5,733 nt of DNA, taken from the NCBI GenBank assembly GCA_016875155.1, contig VGSD01000206.1:1-5733 (forward strand), read 5' to 3'. Shown here one piece after another: positions 1-5,733 of the stretch. A program made the translations under genes and the position numbers. The notes beneath the pieces were generated by a model, which was given only the letters and a program-made list of their open reading frames with translations, had not been told where the DNA came from and did no database searches. The DNA comes from Deltaproteobacteria bacterium (GTDB lineage: Bacteria; Desulfobacterota; BSN033; UBA1163). Within the stretch, counting starts at the first letter, position 1. Each line of letters begins with the position of its first letter.

Positions 1-2
1 GG

Positions 3-674
3 CTGGAAAAGGGAAGGGGACCTTCCTCATGTCCTACAAAGAAAGAAAGGTCAACCCTGGCAGAGGCTCTGGAAAGATATGGTGACCCAGAGATCAAGGA
101 GTTTGCGCGGCTGGCTTCGGTTCAAGAGGGGGCATGTTATGCAATGCGAGATGCCAAGCCGTTTGTTATGATCCCCACCAAGAGCAGAATTGAGGAGTTG
201 ATCGAATTCTCCCAGAGGATGGGCTACAAGAGGCTTGGCCTGGCTTTCTGCGGAGGGCTTACCCATGAGGCTTCGATCCTTTCTGAGGTTCTTGAGAAAC
301 ATGGTTTTGAAGTGATCGCTGTTTCCTGCAAGGTGGGAGGTATCCCAAAGGAGAAGATCGGCATCAAGGATGAGGAGAAGATTCGAATCGGCGAGTTTGA
401 ATCAATGTGCAATCCCATTGCACAGGCAAAGATCTTGAATCATGCTGGAACCGATTTCAATATCATGCTGGGACTCTGCCTTGGCCACGACTCCCTCTTC
501 TTGAAATTTGTTGATGGCCTGACAACAGTTTTTGCCGTGAAAGACCGGGTAACAGGGCATAATCCAATGGCCGCTCTCTATACCCACCGGTCCTATTATC
601 AACGGTTGATGAAGTTAGAATTCGGCAGTCCAGAGGAGATGAAGAGTCGATTGGTTTCGGATGAAAAGAGATAG
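3..674 (+). CDS. DUF1847 family metal-binding protein, 5' end outside window
   Basis: The reading frame is open from the left edge (first full codon at 3) to the TAG at 672-674, giving 223 visible residues. An ATG at 144 exists, but the 47 codons before it read as family-like protein, with a 'SSCPT' motif near visible residue 10 and 'ACYAM' just before the ATG. The true start is therefore upstream and this entry is partial. The body matches the DUF1847 pattern as I remember it: a 'GLAFCGGL' segment, 'VSCKVGG', 'SMCNPIAQA', 'LGLCLGHDSLF' and 'VKDRVTGHNP'. The repeated conserved cysteines suggest metal or cluster binding. No signal peptide or membrane segment is visible, so it is probably cytosolic. 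The biochemical function of the family is unknown to me. It is followed by 209 bp of spacer and a new promoter, so it is probably not in the operon of the downstream metabolic genes. Confidence 0.82.
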   Translation: MEKGRGPSSCPTKKERSTLAEALERYGDPEIKEFARLASVQEGACYAMRDAKPFVMIPTKSRIEELIEFSQRMGYKRLGLAFCGGLTHEASILSEVLEKHGFEVIAVSCKVGGIPKEKIGIKDEEKIRIGEFESMCNPIAQAKILNHAGTDFNIMLGLCLGHDSLFLKFVDGLTTVFAVKDRVTGHNPMAALYTHRSYYQRLMKLEFGSPEEMKSRLVSDEKR

Positions 675-699
675 AGAGAAAGGAAAACTCTAATGCCCT

Positions 700-723
700 C
701 CTTTGGACAAAGGGAAAATTTTC
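700..723 (+). terminator. possible weak terminator after the DUF1847 gene
   Basis: CCTTTG (700-705) and CAAAGG (708-713) are perfect inverted arms. As RNA this is effectively a 5-bp stem with a 4-nt loop, followed by a short mixed A/T stretch (715-722) rather than a clean T run. It sits 26 bp after the stop codon, which fits a terminator, but the stem is short and the T tract poor. Confidence 0.3.
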
Positions 724-803
724 AAACTCCAATAATCTCTTCTATAAAGATTTGCACCCATTAGTAATCAATGCCCCCTTTACGATTCTTAATAATTTTG
801 GGC

Positions 804-832
804 TTGACATTTAGTTGTAAAAGCGTTAACGT
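804..832 (+). promoter_or_regulatory. sigma70-type promoter for the carboxyltransferase gene
   Basis: A perfect -35 hexamer TTGACA lies at 804-809. Seventeen bases downstream, 827-832 reads TAACGT, which keeps the three most important -10 positions (T1, A2, T6) but is otherwise weak. The DNA before it (720-800) is AT-rich and could help as an UP element. Transcription would start near 839, giving a leader of about 45 nt before the ATG at 884. The -10 box falls inside the palindrome at 823-838, so a bound repressor would block RNA polymerase directly. Confidence 0.6.
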
Positions 833-838
833 TAACGC
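823..838. promoter_or_regulatory. LacI/PurR-family operator, perfect 16-bp palindrome
   Basis: GCGTTAACGTTAACGC is identical to its own reverse complement, with a central CG step at 830-831. This is the architecture of LacI/PurR/CcpA-family operators: even-length palindrome, central CpG, about 16 bp. It overlaps the predicted -10 region of the promoter in front of the carboxyltransferase gene. A LacI-family regulator is encoded one gene downstream (2435-3496) and is the obvious candidate ligand. The palindrome is seen directly; the pairing with that regulator is inferred. Confidence 0.78.
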
Positions 839-883
839 ATCATTCTGACTTAAACCATTAAAAGAGGAAAGGAGGTAACAAAA

Positions 884-2371
884 ATGGAAGGCATGGAGAA
901 GATAGCAAGAAAACCAGTCGGGATAACTGATACAACCTTCCGTGACGGCCATCAATCCAATTTAGCGACAAGAATGAGGGTAGAGGATATGGTACCCATT
1001 GCCGAGGAACTGGATCAGGCGGGTTTTCATTCCGTAGAGGTATGGGGAGGAGCGACTTACGATGTTTGCCATCGGTTTTTAGGAGAAGATCCATGGGAAC
1101 GAGTTAGAATTTTGAAAAAACTGATGCCTAAGACCCCATTCCAGATGCTTCTCCGGGGGCAGAATTTAGTGGGGTATCGACATTACGCTGATGACCTGGT
1201 GGAAGCATTTGTGGAAAAGAGCGCAGAAGTGGGGATCGACATCTTCCGAGTATTTGATGCAGTCAATGATGAACGCAACTTCGAAACCGCTTTTAAAGTC
1301 ATTAAGAGATGCAAAAAACATATTCAGGGAACGATCTGCTATTCTCTCACTGAAACACGCATGGGAGGTCCAATCTATAATATTGACTATTACCTTGAGA
1401 AAGCCAAGATCCTAGAGGGGATGGGAGCAGATTCAATCTGCATCAAAGATATGGCTGCATTGATTGCCCCTTATGATGCCTATGATCTTATCAAAGCGCT
1501 TAAGAAGACGGTGAAAATACCCATTCAGATTCACACCCATTATACCAGTGGAATGGGAACCATGACCTATCTCAAGGCGATTGAGGCGGGAGTGGATGTG
1601 ATTGATACAGCGCTCGCTCCATTTGCCCTTCGTTCATCCCAACCTGCTGTTGAACCTCTTCTTGTGGCTCTTCAGGGAACGCCCTGGGATCCGAAGATCG
1701 ACCTTTCGAAACTATTGAAGTTAGGAGAATATCTGGAGACAATCGCTCCGAAATATCGAGATTTTCTGGATACGACGAAGATGTCTGTCATTGATACCGC
1801 GGTGCTCAAGCATCAGATACCCGGAGGGATGATCTCAAACATGGTGAGCCAGCTCAAGCAGCAAAATGCCCTCCACAGGATTTCGGAGGTCTATGCGGAG
1901 TTGCCAAAGACTCGGAAGGATCTCGGATATCCTCCACTGGTGACACCTACCTCGCAGATCGTAGGAGTTCAGGCCGTGCTCAATGTTCTCTTCGGCCGTT
2001 ATAAGATGTTGTCAAAAGAAACGCAGGACTACGTTTACGGCCTCTATGGAAAATCGCCTGTTCCGATATCGGATGAAATCCAGAAGACGGTACTGAAAGG
2101 ATACAAGAAAGGAAAAGAGCCAATCACTTGCCGTCCTGCAGATGTTATCGAACTGGAGTTGGAAAAGGTGAAAGAGGAATCGAAAGACTTGGCTAAAGAC
2201 CTTTATGATACCTTGATCTATGCGCTTTTCCCTCAAACTGGAACACAGTTTTTGAAGTGGAAGTATGGTTTGGAACCTGTGCCGGACAAAGTGAAACCAA
2301 AGACTATGGAGGACGTGAAGCGAGAAGATGAGGCCATCGCTAAAGCAAAAGCAGAAGCCCAGAAGAAATAA
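884..2371 (+). CDS. pycB: pyruvate carboxylase subunit B / transcarboxylase 5S-type carboxyltransferase, no biotinyl domain
   Basis: This 495-residue protein transfers a carboxyl group between carboxybiotin and pyruvate/oxaloacetate. An HMGL-like TIM barrel carries 'TTFRDGHQSNLATRM' (17-31) with metal ligand Asp21, 'WGGATYD' (54-60), 'MLLRGQNLVGYRHY' (88-101), 'KDMA' with the probable carbamylated Lys188, and 'HTH' with metal ligands His217 and His219. The conserved carboxylase domain follows ('QIPGGMISNM' 311-320, 'PPLVTPTSQIVG' 350-361, 'RPAD' 417-420). It ends in a charged Lys/Glu/Ala-rich tail with no biotin-accepting MKM motif, so the biotin carrier must be a separate protein, as in split pyruvate carboxylase or propionibacterial transcarboxylase (5S subunit about 505 residues). 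A strong Shine-Dalgarno AGGAGGT (870-876), 7 nt before the ATG, fixes the start. Alternative names are oxaloacetate decarboxylase alpha or methylmalonyl-CoA carboxyltransferase 5S. The fold assignment is firm; the physiological direction is not. Confidence 0.9.
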   Translation: MEGMEKIARKPVGITDTTFRDGHQSNLATRMRVEDMVPIAEELDQAGFHSVEVWGGATYDVCHRFLGEDPWERVRILKKLMPKTPFQMLLRGQNLVGYRHYADDLVEAFVEKSAEVGIDIFRVFDAVNDERNFETAFKVIKRCKKHIQGTICYSLTETRMGGPIYNIDYYLEKAKILEGMGADSICIKDMAALIAPYDAYDLIKALKKTVKIPIQIHTHYTSGMGTMTYLKAIEAGVDVIDTALAPFALRSSQPAVEPLLVALQGTPWDPKIDLSKLLKLGEYLETIAPKYRDFLDTTKMSVIDTAVLKHQIPGGMISNMVSQLKQQNALHRISEVYAELPKTRKDLGYPPLVTPTSQIVGVQAVLNVLFGRYKMLSKETQDYVYGLYGKSPVPISDEIQKTVLKGYKKGKEPITCRPADVIELELEKVKEESKDLAKDLYDTLIYALFPQTGTQFLKWKYGLEPVPDKVKPKTMEDVKREDEAIAKAKAEAQKK

Positions 2372-2380
2372 TCATCAAAG

Positions 2381-2409
2381 GGTAGGGGGTTCTGAATCCA
2401 CCCCCTACC
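2381..2409 (+). terminator. strong GC-rich hairpin between pycB and the lacI-type gene
   Basis: GGTAGGGGGT (2381-2390) and ACCCCCTACC (2400-2409) form a perfect 10-bp stem with a 9-nt loop, starting 9 nt after the pycB stop. The bases that follow (TCTCATTTGTG) are pyrimidine-rich but do not form a continuous T run. It may be an imperfect terminator, allowing some read-through into the regulator gene, or an mRNA 3'-end stabiliser. The structure is certain; the terminator role is moderate. Confidence 0.6.
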
Positions 2410-2434
2410 TCTCATTTGTGTCTCAATACGCAAC

Positions 2435-3496
2435 ATGATGAATAAAAAAGTCAATATAAAAGATATTGCCAGACTCGCCAATGTATCCCACACTACTGTT
2501 TCAAGAGCCCTCAATAATAAATCCCGCATTCGTAAGGAGACCAGAGAGAAGATCCTCTCCATCGCAAAAGAGTTGGGTTATCGGCCCAATTTCGTCGCCA
2601 GAAGTTTGGTGATGAAACGGACAAAAACCCTGGGGCTGGTCATCACGAATATAGCCAATCCTTTTTATACCGAATTGGCTCAGGGGATTGAGAAGACCGC
2701 TACCAAGTTAGGATATAGCATTATCCTCTGCAGTACCCAGTCTGATATCTCCACCGAGAAACAGTATATTGAAATGTTACGGAGCAAGGGAGTGGATGGA
2801 ATCATCTTCTCCTCTGCCCATATGGAAGACCCCAATATCGTCGAATTGGCCGAGGAGGAATTTCCGATTATCCTGGTCAATCGAAGGACCTACCATCCGA
2901 CCGTTAAAGAGAAGATTGATTATGTAGGGGTGGATAATCTCCATGGGGGATTTTTGGCTGTGGAACACCTGATCCGACTCGGTCATAAAAGAATAGGGGT
3001 GATTGGCGGGTCCGTGGAGTCCTCGGTTGGCCTTGAGCGTTTGGAGGGCGGAAAGAAAGCGCTTCAGGCCTATGGATTGGAGCAGAGAAACGATTATTTC
3101 CTCGAAGGGAATTTTTTAAAAAGATCGGGGTATCATCGGGGAAAAGAATTTTTGAAGATGGCGGTGATGCCTACGGCGATCTTTGCGACCAATGACTATA
3201 TGGCTCTGGGCGTTTATCAGGCGCTCCTTGAGGAGAGAATCAGGATACCGGAGGATGTGGCCCTGGTCGGATTCAACGATATTGAATTCTCATCGATGAA
3301 AGGGATTGAATTAACGACCATTGGTCAGAAAAAGTTTGAGATGGGTGCCATCGCTGTTGAGATGTTGGTGGATCGGATTGAGAAGAAGGATGATAAGCTC
3401 TCAGGGAGGGAGGTTTTTCTTGAACCAGAACTGATCATCCGGAAGACCTGCGGCTTTTATTTAAAAAAATATCAACGAGAACCACATAAACCATGA
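2435..3496 (+). CDS. LacI/PurR-family transcriptional regulator
   Basis: This 353-residue protein has full family length. Residues 7-27 ('NIKDIARLANVSHTTVSRALN') are the N-terminal helix-turn-helix. Residues 50-58 ('RPNFVARSL') are the hinge helix, with Leu58 at the position that in PurR/LacI inserts into the central CpG of the operator. Residues 66-340 are a periplasmic-binding-protein-like sensor domain ('LGLVITNIANPFYTEL', 'GVDGIIFSS', 'YVGVDNLHGG', 'HLIRLGHKRIGVIGG', 'AIFATNDYMALGVYQAL', 'VALVGFNDIEF'). The effector cannot be told from sequence. ATGs at 2435 and 2438 are both possible; neither has a good Shine-Dalgarno, but the helix-turn-helix begins right after them, so the start is essentially fixed. 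It lies between pycB and mdh in the same direction and probably controls the palindrome at 823-838, and through read-through its own level. A short basic tail follows the sensor domain. Confidence 0.93.
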   Translation: MMNKKVNIKDIARLANVSHTTVSRALNNKSRIRKETREKILSIAKELGYRPNFVARSLVMKRTKTLGLVITNIANPFYTELAQGIEKTATKLGYSIILCSTQSDISTEKQYIEMLRSKGVDGIIFSSAHMEDPNIVELAEEEFPIILVNRRTYHPTVKEKIDYVGVDNLHGGFLAVEHLIRLGHKRIGVIGGSVESSVGLERLEGGKKALQAYGLEQRNDYFLEGNFLKRSGYHRGKEFLKMAVMPTAIFATNDYMALGVYQALLEERIRIPEDVALVGFNDIEFSSMKGIELTTIGQKKFEMGAIAVEMLVDRIEKKDDKLSGREVFLEPELIIRKTCGFYLKKYQREPHKP

Positions 3497-3502
3497 GTGT
3501 TA

Positions 3503-4506
<1,004 letters not shown>

Positions 4507-4540
4507 CCGTCTCCCTCACCCTCTCAAAGGCTGTGTCATT

Positions 4541-4579
4541 TTTCCGTTCATGGTTCGAGAACCTCACCACGAACGGAAG
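4541..4579 (-). repeat. REP-like palindromic unit A
   Basis: The core is 33 nt (4544-4576). Its arms CCGTTCATGG (4544-4553) and CCACGAACGG (4567-4576) pair with a single A/C mismatch, and two more A-T pairs plus a wobble extend the stem outward to 4541 and 4579. Read on the minus strand the loop region contains TGAG and TCGAA, the same core as unit B. It resembles a very widespread bacterial intergenic palindrome with a GAGCTTGTCGAA-type centre, as I remember it. Confidence 0.65.
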
Positions 4580-4602
4580 TCGATGTGTTAAAAACGAACT
4601 AC

Positions 4603-4643
4603 TTAGCCGTTCGTCCTGAGCATGTCGAAGGGCGAATGGCTAA
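4603..4643 (+). repeat. REP-like palindromic unit B
   Basis: Arms 4603-4617 (TTAGCCGTTCGTCCT) and 4629-4643 (AGGGCGAATGGCTAA) pair over 15 positions with two G-T wobbles, around an 11-nt loop GAGCATGTCGA. The 33-nt core 4607-4639 aligns without gaps to the reverse complement of unit A, 23 of 33 identical by my count. The two units therefore form a divergently oriented pair. No T tract follows, so it is not a clean terminator, though it may act as an mRNA stem between mdh and fumarase. Confidence 0.65.
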
Positions 4644-4683
4644 AGGGGCACAGTTTTTCAAGGAAGAGGGCGGGGTGAGGGGT

Positions 4684-4688
4684 GGAGG
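4684..4688 (+). promoter_or_regulatory. ribosome binding site that sets the fumarase alpha start
   Basis: GGAGG at 4684-4688 is 5 nt before the ATG at 4694. An in-frame GTG at 4682 would give a longer protein but would place this Shine-Dalgarno inside the coding region, with only a weak GTGAGG upstream. The ATG at 4694 is therefore preferred. The site begins 2 nt after the outer inverted-repeat arm, so folding of that repeat could affect ribosome access. Confidence 0.7.
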
Positions 4689-4693
4689 AGAAC

Positions 4694-5533
4694 ATGCGCG
4701 AGATTGATGTGAAGTTGATCACCGAAAAAGTAAGAAACCTCTGCATAGAGGCGAATACCGACCTGGGAGAAGATGTGCTTCAGTCTTTTGATAGGGCCAT
4801 ACAGAAAGAAGATTCTCCACTTGGAGTGGAGATACTTAAAGAGTTGAAAGAGAATGCGAGAATTGCAAAAGACGAAAAAGTTGCGATGTGTCAGGATACG
4901 GGATTTGCAGTGGTCTTCATCGAATTGGGGCAAGATGTTCACCTGGTTGGTGGAGGGTTGAAAGAGGCGATCTTTGAAGGAGTTCGTCAGGGATATAGAG
5001 ACGGGTATCTGAGGAAGTCGGTGTGTCACCCCTTCACCCGGGCCAATACTGGAGACAATACTCCCGCCATCATCCATACGGAGATCGTTTCCGGAGATCA
5101 GGTGAAGATCATTGTGGCTCCGAAAGGTGGCGGCAGTGAGAATATGAGCCGGGTGGTGATGCTTACCCCATCGGATGGAATTGAAGGAATCAAGCGATAT
5201 GTCGTTCAAAGGGTCAAGGAATCTGGTTCGAATCCCTGTCCTCCGACGATTGTTGGAGTGGGGATCGGAGGAACATTTGAACTGGCAGCATTACTTGCCA
5301 AGAAAAGCCTTCTCCGACCTCTCGGAAGTAGGAATCAAGAGTCGGAATTGAATCAATTGGAATCGGAAATATTGGAGGAGATCAACAGACTGGGTATTGG
5401 ACCACAGGGGTTAGGAGGACGGACGACTTCACTGGCAGTTCACATTCTCATGATGCCCTGCCATATCGCCAGTTTTCCTCTGGCTGTCAACATTCAGTGC
5501 CACGCCCAGAGACATAAAGAAATTATTCTATAG
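4694..5533 (+). CDS. fumA: class I fumarate hydratase, alpha subunit
   Basis: This 279-residue protein is the N-terminal half of the two-subunit iron-sulfur fumarase, which interconverts fumarate and malate. Three cysteines are spaced like the cluster ligands of E. coli FumA (105, 224 and 318): Cys66 in 'CQDTG', Cys182 in 'NPCPPTIVG', Cys269 in 'NIQCHAQRH'. Other family blocks are 'RANTGDNTPAIIH' (116-128), 'VAPKGGGSENMS' (141-152), 'GVGIGGTFE' (188-196) and 'GIGPQGLGGRTT' (235-245). The [4Fe-4S] cluster makes such enzymes oxygen sensitive, which fits an anaerobe. L-tartrate dehydratase alpha is a related alternative, but the malate dehydrogenase next door favours fumarase. The beta subunit starts 95 bp downstream, an unusually wide, repeat-filled gap for subunits of one enzyme. 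Confidence 0.9.
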   Translation: MREIDVKLITEKVRNLCIEANTDLGEDVLQSFDRAIQKEDSPLGVEILKELKENARIAKDEKVAMCQDTGFAVVFIELGQDVHLVGGGLKEAIFEGVRQGYRDGYLRKSVCHPFTRANTGDNTPAIIHTEIVSGDQVKIIVAPKGGGSENMSRVVMLTPSDGIEGIKRYVVQRVKESGSNPCPPTIVGVGIGGTFELAALLAKKSLLRPLGSRNQESELNQLESEILEEINRLGIGPQGLGGRTTSLAVHILMMPCHIASFPLAVNIQCHAQRHKEIIL

Positions 5534-5607
5534 GGAGATGGGGAGATACGGAGATGGGGAGATAAAAAAATTAATCACCCCATCGCCCAATCCCCCTATC
5601 TCCCCAT
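5534..5607. repeat. purine-rich direct repeat plus inverted copy between fumarase subunit genes
   Basis: A 15-nt unit GGAGATGGGGAGATA occurs at 5534-5548 and again at 5550-5564 (16-bp period). ATGGGGAGATA from the second copy (5554-5564) recurs as the exact reverse complement TATCTCCCCAT at 5597-5607, giving an 11-bp stem with a 32-nt loop; the first copy could pair instead. The loop contains an A run and C-rich DNA. Alternative pairings with the two copies are possible. No U tract follows the stem, so a classical terminator is unlikely. Confidence 0.6.
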
Positions 5608-5628
5608 TGTTTGTTTAACGGAGGAGTT

Positions 5629-5733
5629 ATGACTGAGGCCATTTCTCTGAAGACACCCTTGACCGATAAGGACGTGGAAAAATTGAAGATCGGTGATAGG
5701 GTTCTGCTCAGTGGAGTAATCTATACGGGAAGG
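5629..5733 (+). CDS. fumB: class I fumarate hydratase, beta subunit, 3' end outside window
   Basis: The ATG at 5629 is preceded by GGAGGAG (5620-5626) and opens a frame running to the right edge, giving 35 visible residues. The sequence '[19 protein letters not shown]' followed by '[10 protein letters not shown]' is the characteristic start of the fumarase/tartrate dehydratase beta subunit (C-terminal swivelling domain of single-chain class I fumarases). It would pair with the product of 4694-5533 to build the complete enzyme. A beta subunit is normally about 180-200 residues, so most of it lies outside the window. The symbol follows the usual alpha/beta naming and is not the E. coli fumB paralogue. 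Confidence 0.85.
   Translation, partial: MTEAISLKTPLTDKDVEKLKIGDRVLLSGVIYTGR

Larger units (their letters stand above)
4513..4681. repeat. outer inverted repeat bounding the mdh-fumarase spacer
   Basis: CCCTCACCC (4513-4521) and its exact reverse complement GGGTGAGGG (4673-4681) bracket almost the whole spacer. A second shorter inverted pair, CTGTG (4531-4535) and CACAG (4649-4653), lies inside, and two 33-nt palindromic units lie inside that. Similar CCCTCACCC...GGGTGAGGG palindromes are, from memory, common bacterial intergenic repeats, usually with the arms close together. Here the arms are 151 bp apart. There is no coding potential and no transposase. Confidence 0.6.

Noticed and set aside
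675..803. A riboswitch or small RNA in the spacer before pycB
   Set aside because: The region lies upstream of the predicted transcription start, is AT-rich, and shows no conserved multi-stem structure that I can recognise.
1191..1415. A 74-codon + strand frame inside pycB
   Set aside because: It is out of frame within a continuous, motif-rich carboxyltransferase gene, with no ribosome site and no recognisable domain.
2233..2562. A 109-codon minus-strand frame spanning the end of pycB and the start of the regulator gene
   Set aside because: It runs antisense through two clear genes and the hairpin at 2381-2409; its hydrophobic look follows from reverse-complemented Lys/Glu-rich codons.
4603..4643. 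A rho-independent terminator after mdh
   Set aside because: The stem is good, but it lies about 100 bp after the stop, no T run follows, and it belongs to a repeat pair with unit A, so a repeat-element label explains it better.
4658..5209. A 183-codon open frame on the minus strand opposite the fumarase alpha gene
   Set aside because: It is antisense to a well-supported gene, its translation resembles no family I know, and it has no ribosome site in front. It is a shadow of the real gene's codon pattern.
5534..5607. A CRISPR-like array, because of the regular GGAGATGGGGAGATA repeats
   Set aside because: There are only two direct copies at 16-bp period with a single-base gap, no spacers of useful size, and no cas genes.
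5612..5620. A second LacI operator half-site (TTTAACG) before the fumarase beta gene
   Set aside because: Only one half-site of about six matching bases is present, without the inverted partner or central CG palindrome; such matches are expected by chance.

Overview
The window reads as chromosomal DNA of an anaerobic bacterium, most likely a Desulfobacterota-type (syntrophic or sulfate-reducing delta-proteobacterial) lineage. That guess rests on the gene set: a biotin-free pyruvate carboxylase subunit B / 5S-type carboxyltransferase, a lactate-dehydrogenase-like NAD malate dehydrogenase, a two-subunit oxygen-sensitive class I fumarase, and a DUF1847 metal-binding protein. The lineage is inferred from protein flavour alone and is not proven. 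All genes lie on the + strand.

Layout: (1) 3-674, the 3' part of a DUF1847 gene whose 5' end lies outside the window. (2) 675-883, an intergenic region with a weak hairpin, a TTGACA promoter, and a perfect 16-bp palindrome of LacI-operator type lying over the predicted -10 box. (3) 884-2371, the carboxyltransferase gene (pycB-like). (4) 2381-2409, a strong GC-rich hairpin. (5) 2435-3496, a LacI/PurR-family regulator. (6) 3497-3576, a short leader with its own plausible promoter and dyads. (7) 3577-4506, malate dehydrogenase. (8) 4507-4683, a spacer made almost entirely of nested palindromic repeats. (9) 4694-5533, fumarase alpha subunit. (10) 5534-5628, a spacer with a purine-rich direct repeat and its inverted copy. 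(11) 5629 to the window end, the first 35 codons of the fumarase beta subunit.

Working together: the enzymes connect pyruvate, oxaloacetate, malate and fumarate. In one direction (carboxylation, reduction, dehydration) they feed fumarate to a reductase. In the other they take fumarate from succinate or propionate oxidation back to pyruvate. The sequence alone does not fix the direction. The carboxyltransferase has no biotinyl domain, so it needs a biotin carrier protein and either a biotin carboxylase or another partner encoded elsewhere. The LacI-family protein is the natural candidate to bind the palindrome in front of the carboxyltransferase gene. Its hinge carries the family leucine expected to insert at a central CG step, and the palindrome has exactly such a centre.

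I see no new defence, mobile or secretion system here. The most unusual material is non-coding: the nested repeats before fumarase alpha, the repeats that split the two fumarase subunits, and the operator/promoter arrangement. I recognised no tRNA, rRNA, CRISPR array or transposase.
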